DNA of 32,964 nt from Oscillospiraceae bacterium (GTDB lineage Bacteria > Bacillota > Clostridia > Oscillospirales > Acutalibacteraceae), in the NCBI GenBank assembly GCA_015066205.1, contig SVOV01000029.1, forward strand, positions 1 through 32,964. The letters run 5' to 3'. Positions within the stretch are counted from its first letter, which is position 1. Every line of letters starts with the position of its first letter. Below, piece by piece: positions 7,402 to 14,802 of this stretch. The notes under the pieces are model-generated. The model searched no databases. It saw only the letters and a program-made list of their open reading frames with translations, and had not been told where the DNA came from. Made by a program: the position numbers and the translations under genes.

Positions 7402-8316
7402 ATGTATAAAAGCATTAAGGCTGCCGTTATGGGCAGTATCAATATGGATATAATTCTTTCAGCCGAAAGGCTTCCCGAAACGGGTGAAAATGTTCTCGGC
7501 AGCTCTTATTCCTATGCCTTCGGCGGCAAGGGAGCAAATCAGGCCATAGGCCTTTCAAGGCTTGGAGCTCAGGTTAAAATGATAGGCAAGGTTGCAGACG
7601 ATGCCAACGGCAACAGGCTTATAGAAAATTTAATCAAGAACAATGTTGACACCTCGGGCGTAGCACGGGACGGCTCTTCCACGGGGCTTGCCGCAATTTT
7701 AATCGACGGTGACGGAAAAAACCGTATAATTGTGTATGAAAGTGCAAATTCCGAGGTAGTTCCCGAACAGGCGGCTTCTCTTATTAAGGACATCGATGTT
7801 CTTTTGGTGCAGTTTGAAACAAACGAGGAGGCAGTTATTGCATCGGTCAACACCGCAAAAACTAAAAATATCGTAACGGTGGTGGACTGCGGGCCCGCAA
7901 AAAATTTCAGCCTTGAAAAAATGCAGGGAATGACTATTCTCACGCCCAACGAAAACGAAACTGAGGCTCTTTCGGGAATCTTCCCCGCAGATGAAAGAAC
8001 TGCTCTTGAGGCTTCAAGGGTGCTTTATGAAAGAAGCCTTGCAAAATTTATCGTTCTTAAATTAGGAGAGAGAGGCTGCAGTCTTTATGACGGTAAGGAG
8101 ATAAGCTTTTTCCCCGCCTACCCTGCAAGGGTGCTTGATACCACGGCGGCGGGAGATTCATTTACGGCGGCTCTCGCCCTCGAATATGTAAAAAGCGGGG
8201 ACATAAAAAAGGCCTGCGATATGGGAAATAAGGCAGGCAGTATCGCAGTAGGAAGAGTGGGAGCAGAAAACTCAATGCCGACAGAAAAGGAACTGATAAT
8301 ATGTTTGAAAAAATAA
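7402..8316 (+). CDS. rbsK: Ribokinase-like PfkB family carbohydrate kinase
   Basis: This 304-residue cytoplasmic kinase phosphorylates a free sugar, most likely ribose to ribose 5-phosphate, using ATP. PfkB signature 1 is AFGGKGANQAIGLSRLGA (GGKGAN at 41-46), and signature 2 is DTTAAGDSF at 246-254 with catalytic Asp252. The early GSINMDII segment and the TPNENE block (about 180-185) are typical of ribokinases. Length and domain order are normal. ATG 7402 follows GGGAGAA. Its 3' end overlaps the ACP gene by 16 bases. The substrate is inferred from similarity; relatives act on other ketoses or aldoses, and the neighbouring epimerase leaves allulose or a pentulose possible. Confidence 0.88.
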   Translation: MYKSIKAAVMGSINMDIILSAERLPETGENVLGSSYSYAFGGKGANQAIGLSRLGAQVKMIGKVADDANGNRLIENLIKNNVDTSGVARDGSSTGLAAILIDGDGKNRIIVYESANSEVVPEQAASLIKDIDVLLVQFETNEEAVIASVNTAKTKNIVTVVDCGPAKNFSLEKMQGMTILTPNENETEALSGIFPADERTALEASRVLYERSLAKFIVLKLGERGCSLYDGKEISFFPAYPARVLDTTAAGDSFTAALALEYVKSGDIKKACDMGNKAGSIAVGRVGAENSMPTEKELIICLKK

Positions 8317-8525
8317 AGGAAATTTTATGTGAGAATTTTGATATTGATGCTGATATTATCGAACCGACCTCGGTGCTGAAAATTGATCTCGGGCTTGATT
8401 CTCTTGATGTTACGGAGTTTATTATGTGTCTTGAGGAGGAATTTGATGTGCTTCTGGATAATGAAGACTTTAACACAGTAAGAACGCCTGAGGATGCCGT
8501 AAGGGCTGTTGAAAAGCTTCTTTGA
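8301..8525 (+). CDS. Acyl carrier protein
   Basis: This 74-residue acidic four-helix protein carries acyl groups on a 4'-phosphopantetheine arm. The attachment motif is LGLDSLDVTEF with Ser34, followed by the typical helix IMCLEEEFDVLL. Its start lies inside the end of the kinase gene, a 16-base overlap, and the Sir2 gene begins 13 bases after its stop. No fatty-acid, polyketide or peptide synthetase gene is nearby, so this may be an extra ACP with a special task or simply the fatty-acid ACP (AcpP) displaced from the fab cluster. The overlap means it is co-transcribed with the sugar genes. Cognate enzymes are unknown. Confidence 0.9.
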   Translation: MFEKIKEILCENFDIDADIIEPTSVLKIDLGLDSLDVTEFIMCLEEEFDVLLDNEDFNTVRTPEDAVRAVEKLL

Positions 8526-8538
8526 AGCAGGGATGATT

Positions 8539-9264
8539 ATGGAAAAATATGTACTTGAACAAATTGAAAAAATAAGGGAAATTCTTTATAAGTCCTCTCA
8601 CGCGGTGTTTTTCGGCGGTGCGGGAGTGTCCACGGACAGCGGGATTCCCGATTTCAGAAGCTCCTCGGGGCTTTACAGCGAGCAGTCCAACGAATACTAT
8701 CTCAGCCGTTCCTGTCTTTTTGATGAGCCTCAGAAATTCTTTGAGTTTTACAGGAAAAATATGATATTCCCCGATGCCAAGCCCAATAAAACCCACCTTG
8801 CCTTGGCTGAGCTTGAAAATAAGGGCATCATTAAGGCGGTTATTACACAGAATATCGACGGGCTTCATCAGGCGGCGGGGAGCGGGACTGTAATTGAGCT
8901 TCACGGAACAGTAAACCGTTCTTACTGTATGAACTGCAAAAAGGTATTCCGCGGTGAATATATAAACGGCGGTACGGGGATTCCCGTCTGCGACAGCTGC
9001 GGCGGTATGGTCCGTCCCGATGTCACTCTTTATGAAGAAAATCTTGACGGCTTTTCTATTTATGAGGCGGCAGGTCATATTGATTCGGCAGATGTTCTGA
9101 TAGTCGGCGGGACATCTCTCAGAGTTTTCCCCGCGGCGGGCTTTGTTCAGGATTTCAAGGGAGAAAATCTCATTATCATAAACCGTGACCCCACCCCCTT
9201 TGACCGTAAGGCACAGTTCGTTCTGCGAGAAAGCCTTTCAGAGGTTTTTTCAATGCTTTTATAG
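8539..9264 (+). CDS. cobB: NAD-dependent protein deacylase, Sir2 family
   Basis: This 241-residue sirtuin removes acetyl or longer acyl groups from lysine using NAD+. It shows GAGVSTDSGIPDFRS at about 28-41, TQNIDGLH at 103-110, the catalytic His122 in ELHGTV, and four zinc cysteines, Cys130/133 and Cys151/154. VGGTSLRVFPAA and INRDPT complete the NAD pocket. The size fits bacterial CobB/class U proteins. The start at ATG 8539 has AGCAGGG at a good distance; a second ATG at 8533 is less likely. It sits between an ACP gene and a transporter in the sugar operon. A control of central-metabolism acylation is the usual role; a link to the ACP is only a guess. Confidence 0.93.
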   Translation: MEKYVLEQIEKIREILYKSSHAVFFGGAGVSTDSGIPDFRSSSGLYSEQSNEYYLSRSCLFDEPQKFFEFYRKNMIFPDAKPNKTHLALAELENKGIIKAVITQNIDGLHQAAGSGTVIELHGTVNRSYCMNCKKVFRGEYINGGTGIPVCDSCGGMVRPDVTLYEENLDGFSIYEAAGHIDSADVLIVGGTSLRVFPAAGFVQDFKGENLIIINRDPTPFDRKAQFVLRESLSEVFSMLL

Positions 9265-9274
9265 GAGAATTATT

Positions 9275-10714
9275 ATGAAAGAAAAAGTAATCACACCCGA
9301 AAAGGCACAGAAGCTGAAAATAAAGCGGGAAAAGGAAATAAAAAAATGGGAGAAGCAGCAAAGCCGTCCCAAGGGTAAATTTTATATTCCTTATCTCATT
9401 TTTATCATAAGTCTTATTTATCTTACGGATGAGGTGGCTTCTCAGATAGGGCCTCTGATGAAGACTGAAATTGCAAACGGACTTCTTGCCTCCTACGGCG
9501 AAAGCTCCGTCGGTGTTTTGGATTTTTTAAGTATGATAGCAATTCCCTTTCAGATACTTGCTATCTTCTATAAGCCCCTTTCCGATAAATTCGGTAGAAA
9601 AAAGTTCCTTGTTATAAATACATTGGGACTGGGTACTGCAATGCTTATAGTATTCCTGTCCGACAATATTCCCCTTTATGTTATCGGTACTTGTATCATA
9701 CAGTTCTTTGTGCCTCACGATATGCAGGTGGTTTATATTATGGAATCCGTTCCCGGTAAACACAGGGCAAGGATATATTTTGCCATAAAGAGCTTTGCCA
9801 CTATGGGAATTATGCTCGTTCCCGTTTTAAGAAGAGTTCTTATGGAGGATATGTCCCAGTGGCGTGTGGTCTTCCTTGTTCCCGCCGTTATAGGACTTGT
9901 TACCTCTCTTGTGGCTCTTCTTTTTGCGAGAGAGACCGATGCCTTCATAGAATCCCGTCTTCGTTTTCTTAAGATGACTCAGGAGGAGAGGGAAGAAGAG
10001 AAGAAAACAAATGCACAGAAGAATGCACAGGGCGGTATCGTCAATGCCCTTAAATTCGTCTGGGCACATAAGCAGCTTCGCTGGCTTTATGTTGTTGCGG
10101 GACTTACCAACCTCGGCTATATCATAACAATGTATTATCAGGTCATAATATCCTACGGCTATGCGGGACATTACGGCGAGATAACCGATGAAATACTTAA
10201 TACCGTAAGCCTCAATGAGGTCACAAATGCCCTTTTCTTTTTCCCCATAGGCAGTGCCGTTATGCAGTTTTTTGTGGGCATCTTCGGTGACTGGCTCGGC
10301 AGAAAAAAGGCGGCAATAATTATGTCCGTTCTCTGTGTTTTGTCCTTCCTCGGCTTTTCTCTCGGTCCGAAATTCGGACTTCCCACGGTGATTACGGGAC
10401 TTCTTTCGGGTGCTTGTATCGGCTCATACTGGGGCGCGGGCGATCTTAATGCACTTATGGTCAGCGAATCCGCTCCCACGAATCTGCGCTCCTCAATTCT
10501 CTCGACTCTTTATTTCGGTATGGGTGCGGGAATTGCATTTTCATATGTTGTGGGAATTCCTCTTGTGACCTTACTCGGAAATGCCGCCATCGGTACTATA
10601 TGCTTCTTCTTTATAGTGCCGGGCTTTATTGCCGCCCTTATCGTGATGATGAAAAAGACCCACGATACAACAGGTGTTGACCTCAACACCGTAACAGGCG
10701 ACGAATGGGAATAA
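9275..10714 (+). CDS. MFS transporter
   Basis: This 479-residue inner-membrane carrier has about twelve helices in two halves and a charged cytoplasmic N-terminus of about 30 residues rich in Lys and Glu. The MFS motif A appears twice, as SDKFGRKK (about 103-110) and GDWLGRKKAA (about 338-347), which marks the loop 2-3 of each half. The start at ATG 9275 has AGGAGAA upstream; an earlier in-frame ATG at 9185 lies inside the Sir2 gene. Being the last gene of a sugar-phosphate operon, it likely imports the sugar phosphorylated by the PfkB kinase, by cation symport. Substrate is not readable from the sequence. Confidence 0.88.
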   Translation: MKEKVITPEKAQKLKIKREKEIKKWEKQQSRPKGKFYIPYLIFIISLIYLTDEVASQIGPLMKTEIANGLLASYGESSVGVLDFLSMIAIPFQILAIFYKPLSDKFGRKKFLVINTLGLGTAMLIVFLSDNIPLYVIGTCIIQFFVPHDMQVVYIMESVPGKHRARIYFAIKSFATMGIMLVPVLRRVLMEDMSQWRVVFLVPAVIGLVTSLVALLFARETDAFIESRLRFLKMTQEEREEEKKTNAQKNAQGGIVNALKFVWAHKQLRWLYVVAGLTNLGYIITMYYQVIISYGYAGHYGEITDEILNTVSLNEVTNALFFFPIGSAVMQFFVGIFGDWLGRKKAAIIMSVLCVLSFLGFSLGPKFGLPTVITGLLSGACIGSYWGAGDLNALMVSESAPTNLRSSILSTLYFGMGAGIAFSYVVGIPLVTLLGNAAIGTICFFFIVPGFIAALIVMMKKTHDTTGVDLNTVTGDEWE

Positions 10715-10725
10715 TAAATGTAATG

Positions 10726-10756
10726 GGCTGTAAAAGAGTTTTTACAGCCTCTTTTA
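10726..10756 (+). terminator. Rho-independent terminator of the sugar-phosphate operon
   Basis: GGCTGTAAA (10726-10734) and TTTACAGCC (10741-10749) form a perfect 9-bp stem with a 6-base loop, followed by TCTTTTAG. It begins 12 bases after the stop codon of the MFS gene. It closes the operon that starts at 5976. Confidence 0.85.
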
Positions 10757-10826
10757 GTATATCGCACAGAAAAACAGCCTTTTGTCTGTATAGAATTCAC
10801 GAATTTTTTTTATTAATAAAAAACAC

Positions 10827-10855
10827 TTTATTTAATTAAAGTAAAATTATATAAT
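10827..10855 (+). promoter_or_regulatory. Probable promoter of the GPH symporter gene
   Basis: A perfect TATAAT at 10850-10855 lies 24 bases before the start. The matching -35 position (10827-10832, TTTATT) is poor, so an activator may be needed. The region 10757-10826 is AT-rich, and I see no gene or riboswitch in it. Confidence 0.5.
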
Positions 10856-10878
10856 TGGGATAAAAGGAGATGATATTT

Positions 10879-12552
10879 ATGAAGGTTTCAGAAATCATCG
10901 GCAAGGTAAAAGAGGCCCCCGCTTATGTAAAGGCGCATTGGAATACTCCCGCCGAGGGGGAATATCTGTCGCTTAAGGAAATAGCGGCATATACCGCTTC
11001 TCAGGCAGGAACTTATATTTATGCTACGGCGGGCGGACTTATGACCTTTTCCGCTTCATACTTCTGCGGCTCAATTATGGGTATTGCCGCTATGGATTTT
11101 TATCTTATCAATCTTGTATCAACTATCATAAACTATGTGCTGATGTTTATGAATCCCATAAGTATGCTTATTTATGAGAATCACGGAAGACTGTCCTCTG
11201 GTATGAGGAAATTTGCTCATATTTCGTATATCGGAGAGATACTTGCAGGTGCGGCCTGTTATTTCATCCCGATGAATACCTTTGATATGATAATGCCGGG
11301 CTTACCGCAGCTTATAGGCAATATTCTTCTTATAAGCGGTGTTACAAACTATATTACCTGGTTTATAAGAAGAAAATTCTGTGCAAAATACGGAAGAGTA
11401 AAGCCCTTTATCGTAATATGTGCAATTCCCTCTGCAATTCTTGTTTCAATAATCCCGTTTTTGCCTGTTGAGGGACTTTCATATTCCTATAAGCTTATAG
11501 TTTTACACGGAGCCTTCTCTCTTATGAACTATTTCTATAACAGCTTCATAGGAGTAAACGGTCTTGTTACCTTTATGACCCCCAATTCTCAGGAAAGACA
11601 GAAGCTTCACTCTATAGTCCCCATTATTACGGGTCTTTTCCCCTCAATTATAAACATGTTTTTCCCGTTCCTTATTTCAATTACGGGCGGATATCTCAAT
11701 ATCACCACATATAAGGTGTTTATCCCCATATTTGCGGGAATCGGAGCTCTTATTTCTCTTTGTGCGATATTTTGCAAGGAAAGAGTTATTGAAGAGAATA
11801 TCGAAAAGAGAAAAAAGGTCAAATTCTTTGAGGGTGCAAAGAATGCACTTAAAAACAAGTATCTCTGGATGCTGAATATTGCCAATGTTGTAGGACAGTG
11901 GCAATGGCTGATGGCTTCAATACTGGATCTCTGGTTTATCTATCTTCTCCGTACCGAATCAATTATGGGTATTGCGAAAAATCTTGTTGTTATAGGAATG
12001 ACGGCAGGAAACATTCTTTGTCCCATTCTCACCGCAAAGTTTCAGAAGAGGGATATTCTTCTTGTATCAAAGGCTGTAGCTCTTGTTATTCTTTTCGGTG
12101 CTCTTTTTGCGGTAAAATCAGAAAATCTTATAATATATCTCATCCTGATGTTCTTAAGAAATACTATTCAGCCTGTTGAAACGGGAATCGCTCTGGGTCT
12201 TGGTGCGGATATACAGAACTACCATCACTGGAAATACGGAGAACGCTCGGACTCGGTTTCAGGTGTTTTCAGCTGGTTCTTAAATCCCATAAATATGGGG
12301 CTCGGCTATCTTCTTCCCTGGGTGCTTGAGCTTTGCGGCTTTACCTCTGACTGGGATGTTTATTACGATTCAACTGTTCTCAATAATGTATTTTATGTCT
12401 ATATCTGGGGTGCAATTATTTCAACGGCTCTGTTCGGCGCTTCGTTTATCTTCTATGACCTTACCAAGGAAAAACACGATATGTGCGTAAAAGAGCTTAA
12501 GGAACGCCTTGAAAAAGCCGAAAATGAAGAAAGCGAGGAGCAAGCGGTATGA
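10879..12552 (+). CDS. GPH-type (MelB-like) sugar:cation symporter
   Basis: This 557-residue carrier has about twelve helices and belongs to the glycoside-pentoside-hexuronide branch of the MFS (MFS_2 type). The block DIQNYHHWKYGERSDS near residue 444 is the counterpart of the conserved cytoplasmic D-x-x-x-Y-x-x-W-x-x-G-x-R segment. The start at ATG 10879 is preceded by AAAAGGAG; the ATG at 10870 touches the binding site and is unlikely. A soluble, charged loop of about 35 residues (about 295-330) separates the two halves, and the C-terminus is an acidic, coiled-coil-like tail. It overlaps the next gene by four bases. It probably imports glycosides or oligosaccharides released by surface enzymes; the sugar is unknown. 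Confidence 0.85.
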   Translation: MKVSEIIGKVKEAPAYVKAHWNTPAEGEYLSLKEIAAYTASQAGTYIYATAGGLMTFSASYFCGSIMGIAAMDFYLINLVSTIINYVLMFMNPISMLIYENHGRLSSGMRKFAHISYIGEILAGAACYFIPMNTFDMIMPGLPQLIGNILLISGVTNYITWFIRRKFCAKYGRVKPFIVICAIPSAILVSIIPFLPVEGLSYSYKLIVLHGAFSLMNYFYNSFIGVNGLVTFMTPNSQERQKLHSIVPIITGLFPSIINMFFPFLISITGGYLNITTYKVFIPIFAGIGALISLCAIFCKERVIEENIEKRKKVKFFEGAKNALKNKYLWMLNIANVVGQWQWLMASILDLWFIYLLRTESIMGIAKNLVVIGMTAGNILCPILTAKFQKRDILLVSKAVALVILFGALFAVKSENLIIYLILMFLRNTIQPVETGIALGLGADIQNYHHWKYGERSDSVSGVFSWFLNPINMGLGYLLPWVLELCGFTSDWDVYYDSTVLNNVFYVYIWGAIISTALFGASFIFYDLTKEKHDMCVKELKERLEKAENEESEEQAV

Positions 12553-13391
12553 AAAAGCTGATATCTGTTGTAATTGTTCTTTCTCTTTTCATTGTCTGTT
12601 TTTCAGCCTGTAATATGAATGAGACAGGGGCGGGAAATCTTAAGATCAAATACAGAATTTCTGACGGCGAAGCCATAGTCATCGGTGTTCCCGACAATGC
12701 AACGGTTCCCGAAATAGTGATTCCCGATGAATATGAGGGAAAGCCCGTTACGGAAATTGCGGATTTTTCAATAGTAAATCTTGAAAATGTAACGAAGGTC
12801 ACCATAGGTAAAAATGTCAGGACCATAGGGCTATGGGGTATGGAAAACAACAAAAAGCTCACCTTTATTGAGGTGGATGACGAAAATCAGTATTTCACTG
12901 ATGCTGACGGTGTTCTTTTTTCCAAGGATATGAAAACTCTTCTTTTCTATCCTATGGCAAGAGGCGTTGAAGAGATGAAAACAGCTGACGGAGCCACCGT
13001 GAGGGGAATCAGCTATTCCATTCCCGAGGGTGTGGAAATCGTCAGAACAAAGGCATTTTACAAATGCTCGGACATAAGAGAGCTCACTCTTCCCGAAAGC
13101 CTTAAGACCATCGAGGAAAAGGCATTTTTCCGTTGCAGTATATCTGAAATAGCTCTTCCCGAAAAGCTTGAATTCATCGGAAAGGATGCATTTTCCTACT
13201 GTACAGGTCTTAAAAGCATAGTTATTCCCGAATCCGTAAAGGAGATAGGCGAATATGCATTCTATAACTGCACAGCACTTCTGGATATCACCGTAAATTC
13301 CAAGGAAAGCGACCTTACCCTCGGAAAAAACTGGCAGCCCACAAACAACGGCCTTAAAATCAACGAGCTGAAAATCACATGGAAAGAGTAA
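12549..13391 (+). CDS. Lipoprotein with BspA-type leucine-rich repeats (LRR_5)
   Basis: This 280-residue protein has a lipoprotein signal, with a hydrophobic stretch at 4-20 and a lipobox FSAC whose Cys21 would be acylated and anchored on the outside of the membrane. From about 45 to 255 it is built of BspA/LRR_5 repeats, seen as short blocks such as IPEGVEIVRTKAFYKCSDI, LPESLKTIEEKAFFRCS and IPESVKEIGEYAFYNCTAL, which begin with V/L/I-P-E and end with A-F-x-x-C. Such proteins usually bind glycans or host or matrix surfaces. ATG overlaps the stop of the symporter gene, so the two are co-translated, and the lipoprotein may deliver ligand to that carrier. The binding partner is unknown. Confidence 0.88.
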   Translation: MKKLISVVIVLSLFIVCFSACNMNETGAGNLKIKYRISDGEAIVIGVPDNATVPEIVIPDEYEGKPVTEIADFSIVNLENVTKVTIGKNVRTIGLWGMENNKKLTFIEVDDENQYFTDADGVLFSKDMKTLLFYPMARGVEEMKTADGATVRGISYSIPEGVEIVRTKAFYKCSDIRELTLPESLKTIEEKAFFRCSISEIALPEKLEFIGKDAFSYCTGLKSIVIPESVKEIGEYAFYNCTALLDITVNSKESDLTLGKNWQPTNNGLKINELKITWKE

Positions 13392-13764
13392 TGAGTTCCG
13401 CTTTGCGGAACACAAATTCGGATTTCGGAATTCGGAATTCGGAGGCGATACACTCCGCTCGGCGGAGTGTAAATGCAGAATGCAGAATGCAAAATGCAAA
13501 ATGAATGATAAATTACAAATCTTAAATACGGGAGGGGTGACCCCTTCCCTACGAAAGGAGAACCGACTCACCCGTAGGGGCGGGGTTGCCCCGCCCGCAT
13601 AAAGCATCTGTAACTTTCCGCAAGGGCCGAAGGCACGAGCGGTACACTCTGCCGTGCGGAGTGTAAATGCAAAATGCAAAGGGCAAAATGCAAAATGATT
13701 TGAATTACAAATCCTGATATCTGTAATCTCAGCAGTGTGCCGAAGGCACGAGCGTTATTTAAAT

Positions 13765-13812
13765 AAAAATCGGCACGGAACTCCGTCAGGGAATTCTGTG
13801 CCGAAAATTTTT
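13765..13812. terminator. Bidirectional terminator-like hairpin
   Basis: A-rich AAAAA followed by TCGGCAC (13770-13776) pairs with GTGCCGA (13798-13804), followed by AAATTTTT. An imperfect inner stem, GGAACTCC with GGGAATTC, extends it. The A tract on the left and T tract on the right fit termination in both directions, as expected between the convergent genes at 13391 and 13943. Confidence 0.65.
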
Positions 13813-13872
13813 CAGAGCGTAAGCGGAACAAGGCGAAGCCTTCCTTCACATCCCGCGAAGCAAATATATCAC

Positions 13873-13934
13873 TCATTCCGCAGAAATGAATATCACTGCC
13901 CGCAGGGCAATATCACTCGTTTTGAAGAAACGAG
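13873..13934. repeat. Three mini-hairpins spaced by AATATCACT
   Basis: Three different stems follow each other at a regular pitch: TCATT/AATGA at 13873-13889, TGCCC/GGGCA at 13897-13909, and CTCGTTT/AAACGAG at 13916-13934. The linkers are the same short ATATCAC sequence, also present just before the first stem. The stem sequences differ while the linker is kept, unlike a simple tandem repeat. Confidence 0.7.
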
Positions 13935-13942
13935 TATCTCTG

Positions 13943-14791
13943 TCAGAAGCGGTCTGCTACTGCTTCTGACCACGCGTGTGTTCTTATATATTGAAGTACC
14001 GTTTCAAGGCCCTTTTTATTGGGATGAAGTCCGTCGCTTCCCATAAGCTCCTCTTTTGCGTGTCCGTCCTCTCCGAGAAGAGGTGCAAATGCATCAATAT
14101 AGGGAACGCCCTGTTCCTCTGCAACCTCAAGGATCCAGGAATTGGCTCTTGTTATGGTCACATTTGTTATATCCCCCCAGCCCCAGTAAGCGGGAGTGAT
14201 GGGGTAAATTGCCTGACACATAAGCTTTGTTTCGGGGCTTATTTCCTTGATGTCGGAAACAAGGTCACGGTAATCTGCCTTGAATTCCTCTTCATCCATA
14301 AAGGAAACTCCGTTTATACCCACGGCAATTATGAGATATTCGGGCTTATGCTCCTCAACCACCTGACGGATGGGCTTTTCCACTCTGTCATAGGGATCGA
14401 GAATACAGTATGTGCTCTGATATGCAAGTGTCATTGTGCCCTCGGGGCCTGTCCAGATGCTCTTTGAATCCTCTTTGTCCTTGAGAAGTCCCCAGGGCCA
14501 CATCCAATAGGTAGGGGAGTCGCAGATGAATGTGAGCTTATCAATGTATTCCTGTCCCATATCCTCGCTTTTGGGAAGAAGAGCGGGGGAGGAATAGTCA
14601 ACGGGAGTAAGGTCGGGATGAGCCTTGTATATCTCCTCGCCCATACGGTCAATTTCAGGCTCGGGAAGAGTCAGCTGTTCCTCGGTGATGCTCTCAATTT
14701 CAGCGGTGGTCTCCTCTGAAATGTCAGCACTGCAGCCGAAAAGACAGGAGATAACAAGCAAAATACTTAAAGCAGCTGTAAGCTTTCTCAT
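13943..14791 (-). CDS. SGNH/GDSL-type hydrolase lipoprotein
   Basis: This 282-residue protein has a lipoprotein signal with Cys20 in LFGC, so it is probably anchored outside the membrane. The SGNH blocks are present but loose: block I reads CDSPTYW with nucleophile Ser92, the block III GxN is GIN (Asn160), and block V is SDGLHP with Asp253 and His256. Such enzymes remove acetyl or other ester groups from sugars, lipids or peptidoglycan. It begins 12 bases after the stop of the metallophosphoesterase gene upstream, so the two form an operon. The first residue of the GDS motif is Cys instead of Gly. A hairpin GTCAGAAGC/GCTTCTGAC lies within its last codons at 13942-13970. Confidence 0.85.
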   Translation of the reverse strand: MRKLTAALSILLVISCLFGCSADISEETTAEIESITEEQLTLPEPEIDRMGEEIYKAHPDLTPVDYSSPALLPKSEDMGQEYIDKLTFICDSPTYWMWPWGLLKDKEDSKSIWTGPEGTMTLAYQSTYCILDPYDRVEKPIRQVVEEHKPEYLIIAVGINGVSFMDEEEFKADYRDLVSDIKEISPETKLMCQAIYPITPAYWGWGDITNVTITRANSWILEVAEEQGVPYIDAFAPLLGEDGHAKEELMGSDGLHPNKKGLETVLQYIRTHAWSEAVADRF

Positions 14792-14802
14792 AAAAATCCT
14801 CC

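Larger units (their letters stand above)
13392..13942. repeat. Intergenic block of hairpin and short repeats
   Basis: This 551-base gap between convergent genes holds no supportable gene but many repeats. A GTTCCGC/GCGGAAC hairpin is at 13395-13411. Two copies of a unit of about 70 bases are at 13450-13521 and 13644-13713. Each unit has a hairpin ACACTCYGC-N3-GCGGAGTGT, then runs of AATGC(A/R)A-type hexamers, then AATTACAAATC. A GC-rich hairpin GGGCGGGG/CCCCGCCC is at 13578-13596, and a 16-bp direct repeat at 13626-13641 and 13739-13754. Apparent reading frames here come from the repeats. Similar short GC-rich modules are scattered in many clostridial genomes, from memory and unchecked. Confidence 0.8.

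Noticed and set aside
13471-13502. Short hexamer repeats considered as a CRISPR array
   Set aside because: Units are only about 7 bases, have no spacers of regular length, and no cas gene is present.
12831-13679. Minus-strand 282-residue open frame antisense to the LRR lipoprotein
   Set aside because: It lies opposite a clear gene, and its remaining part is made from the short repeats (FAFCILHLHSA-like translation).
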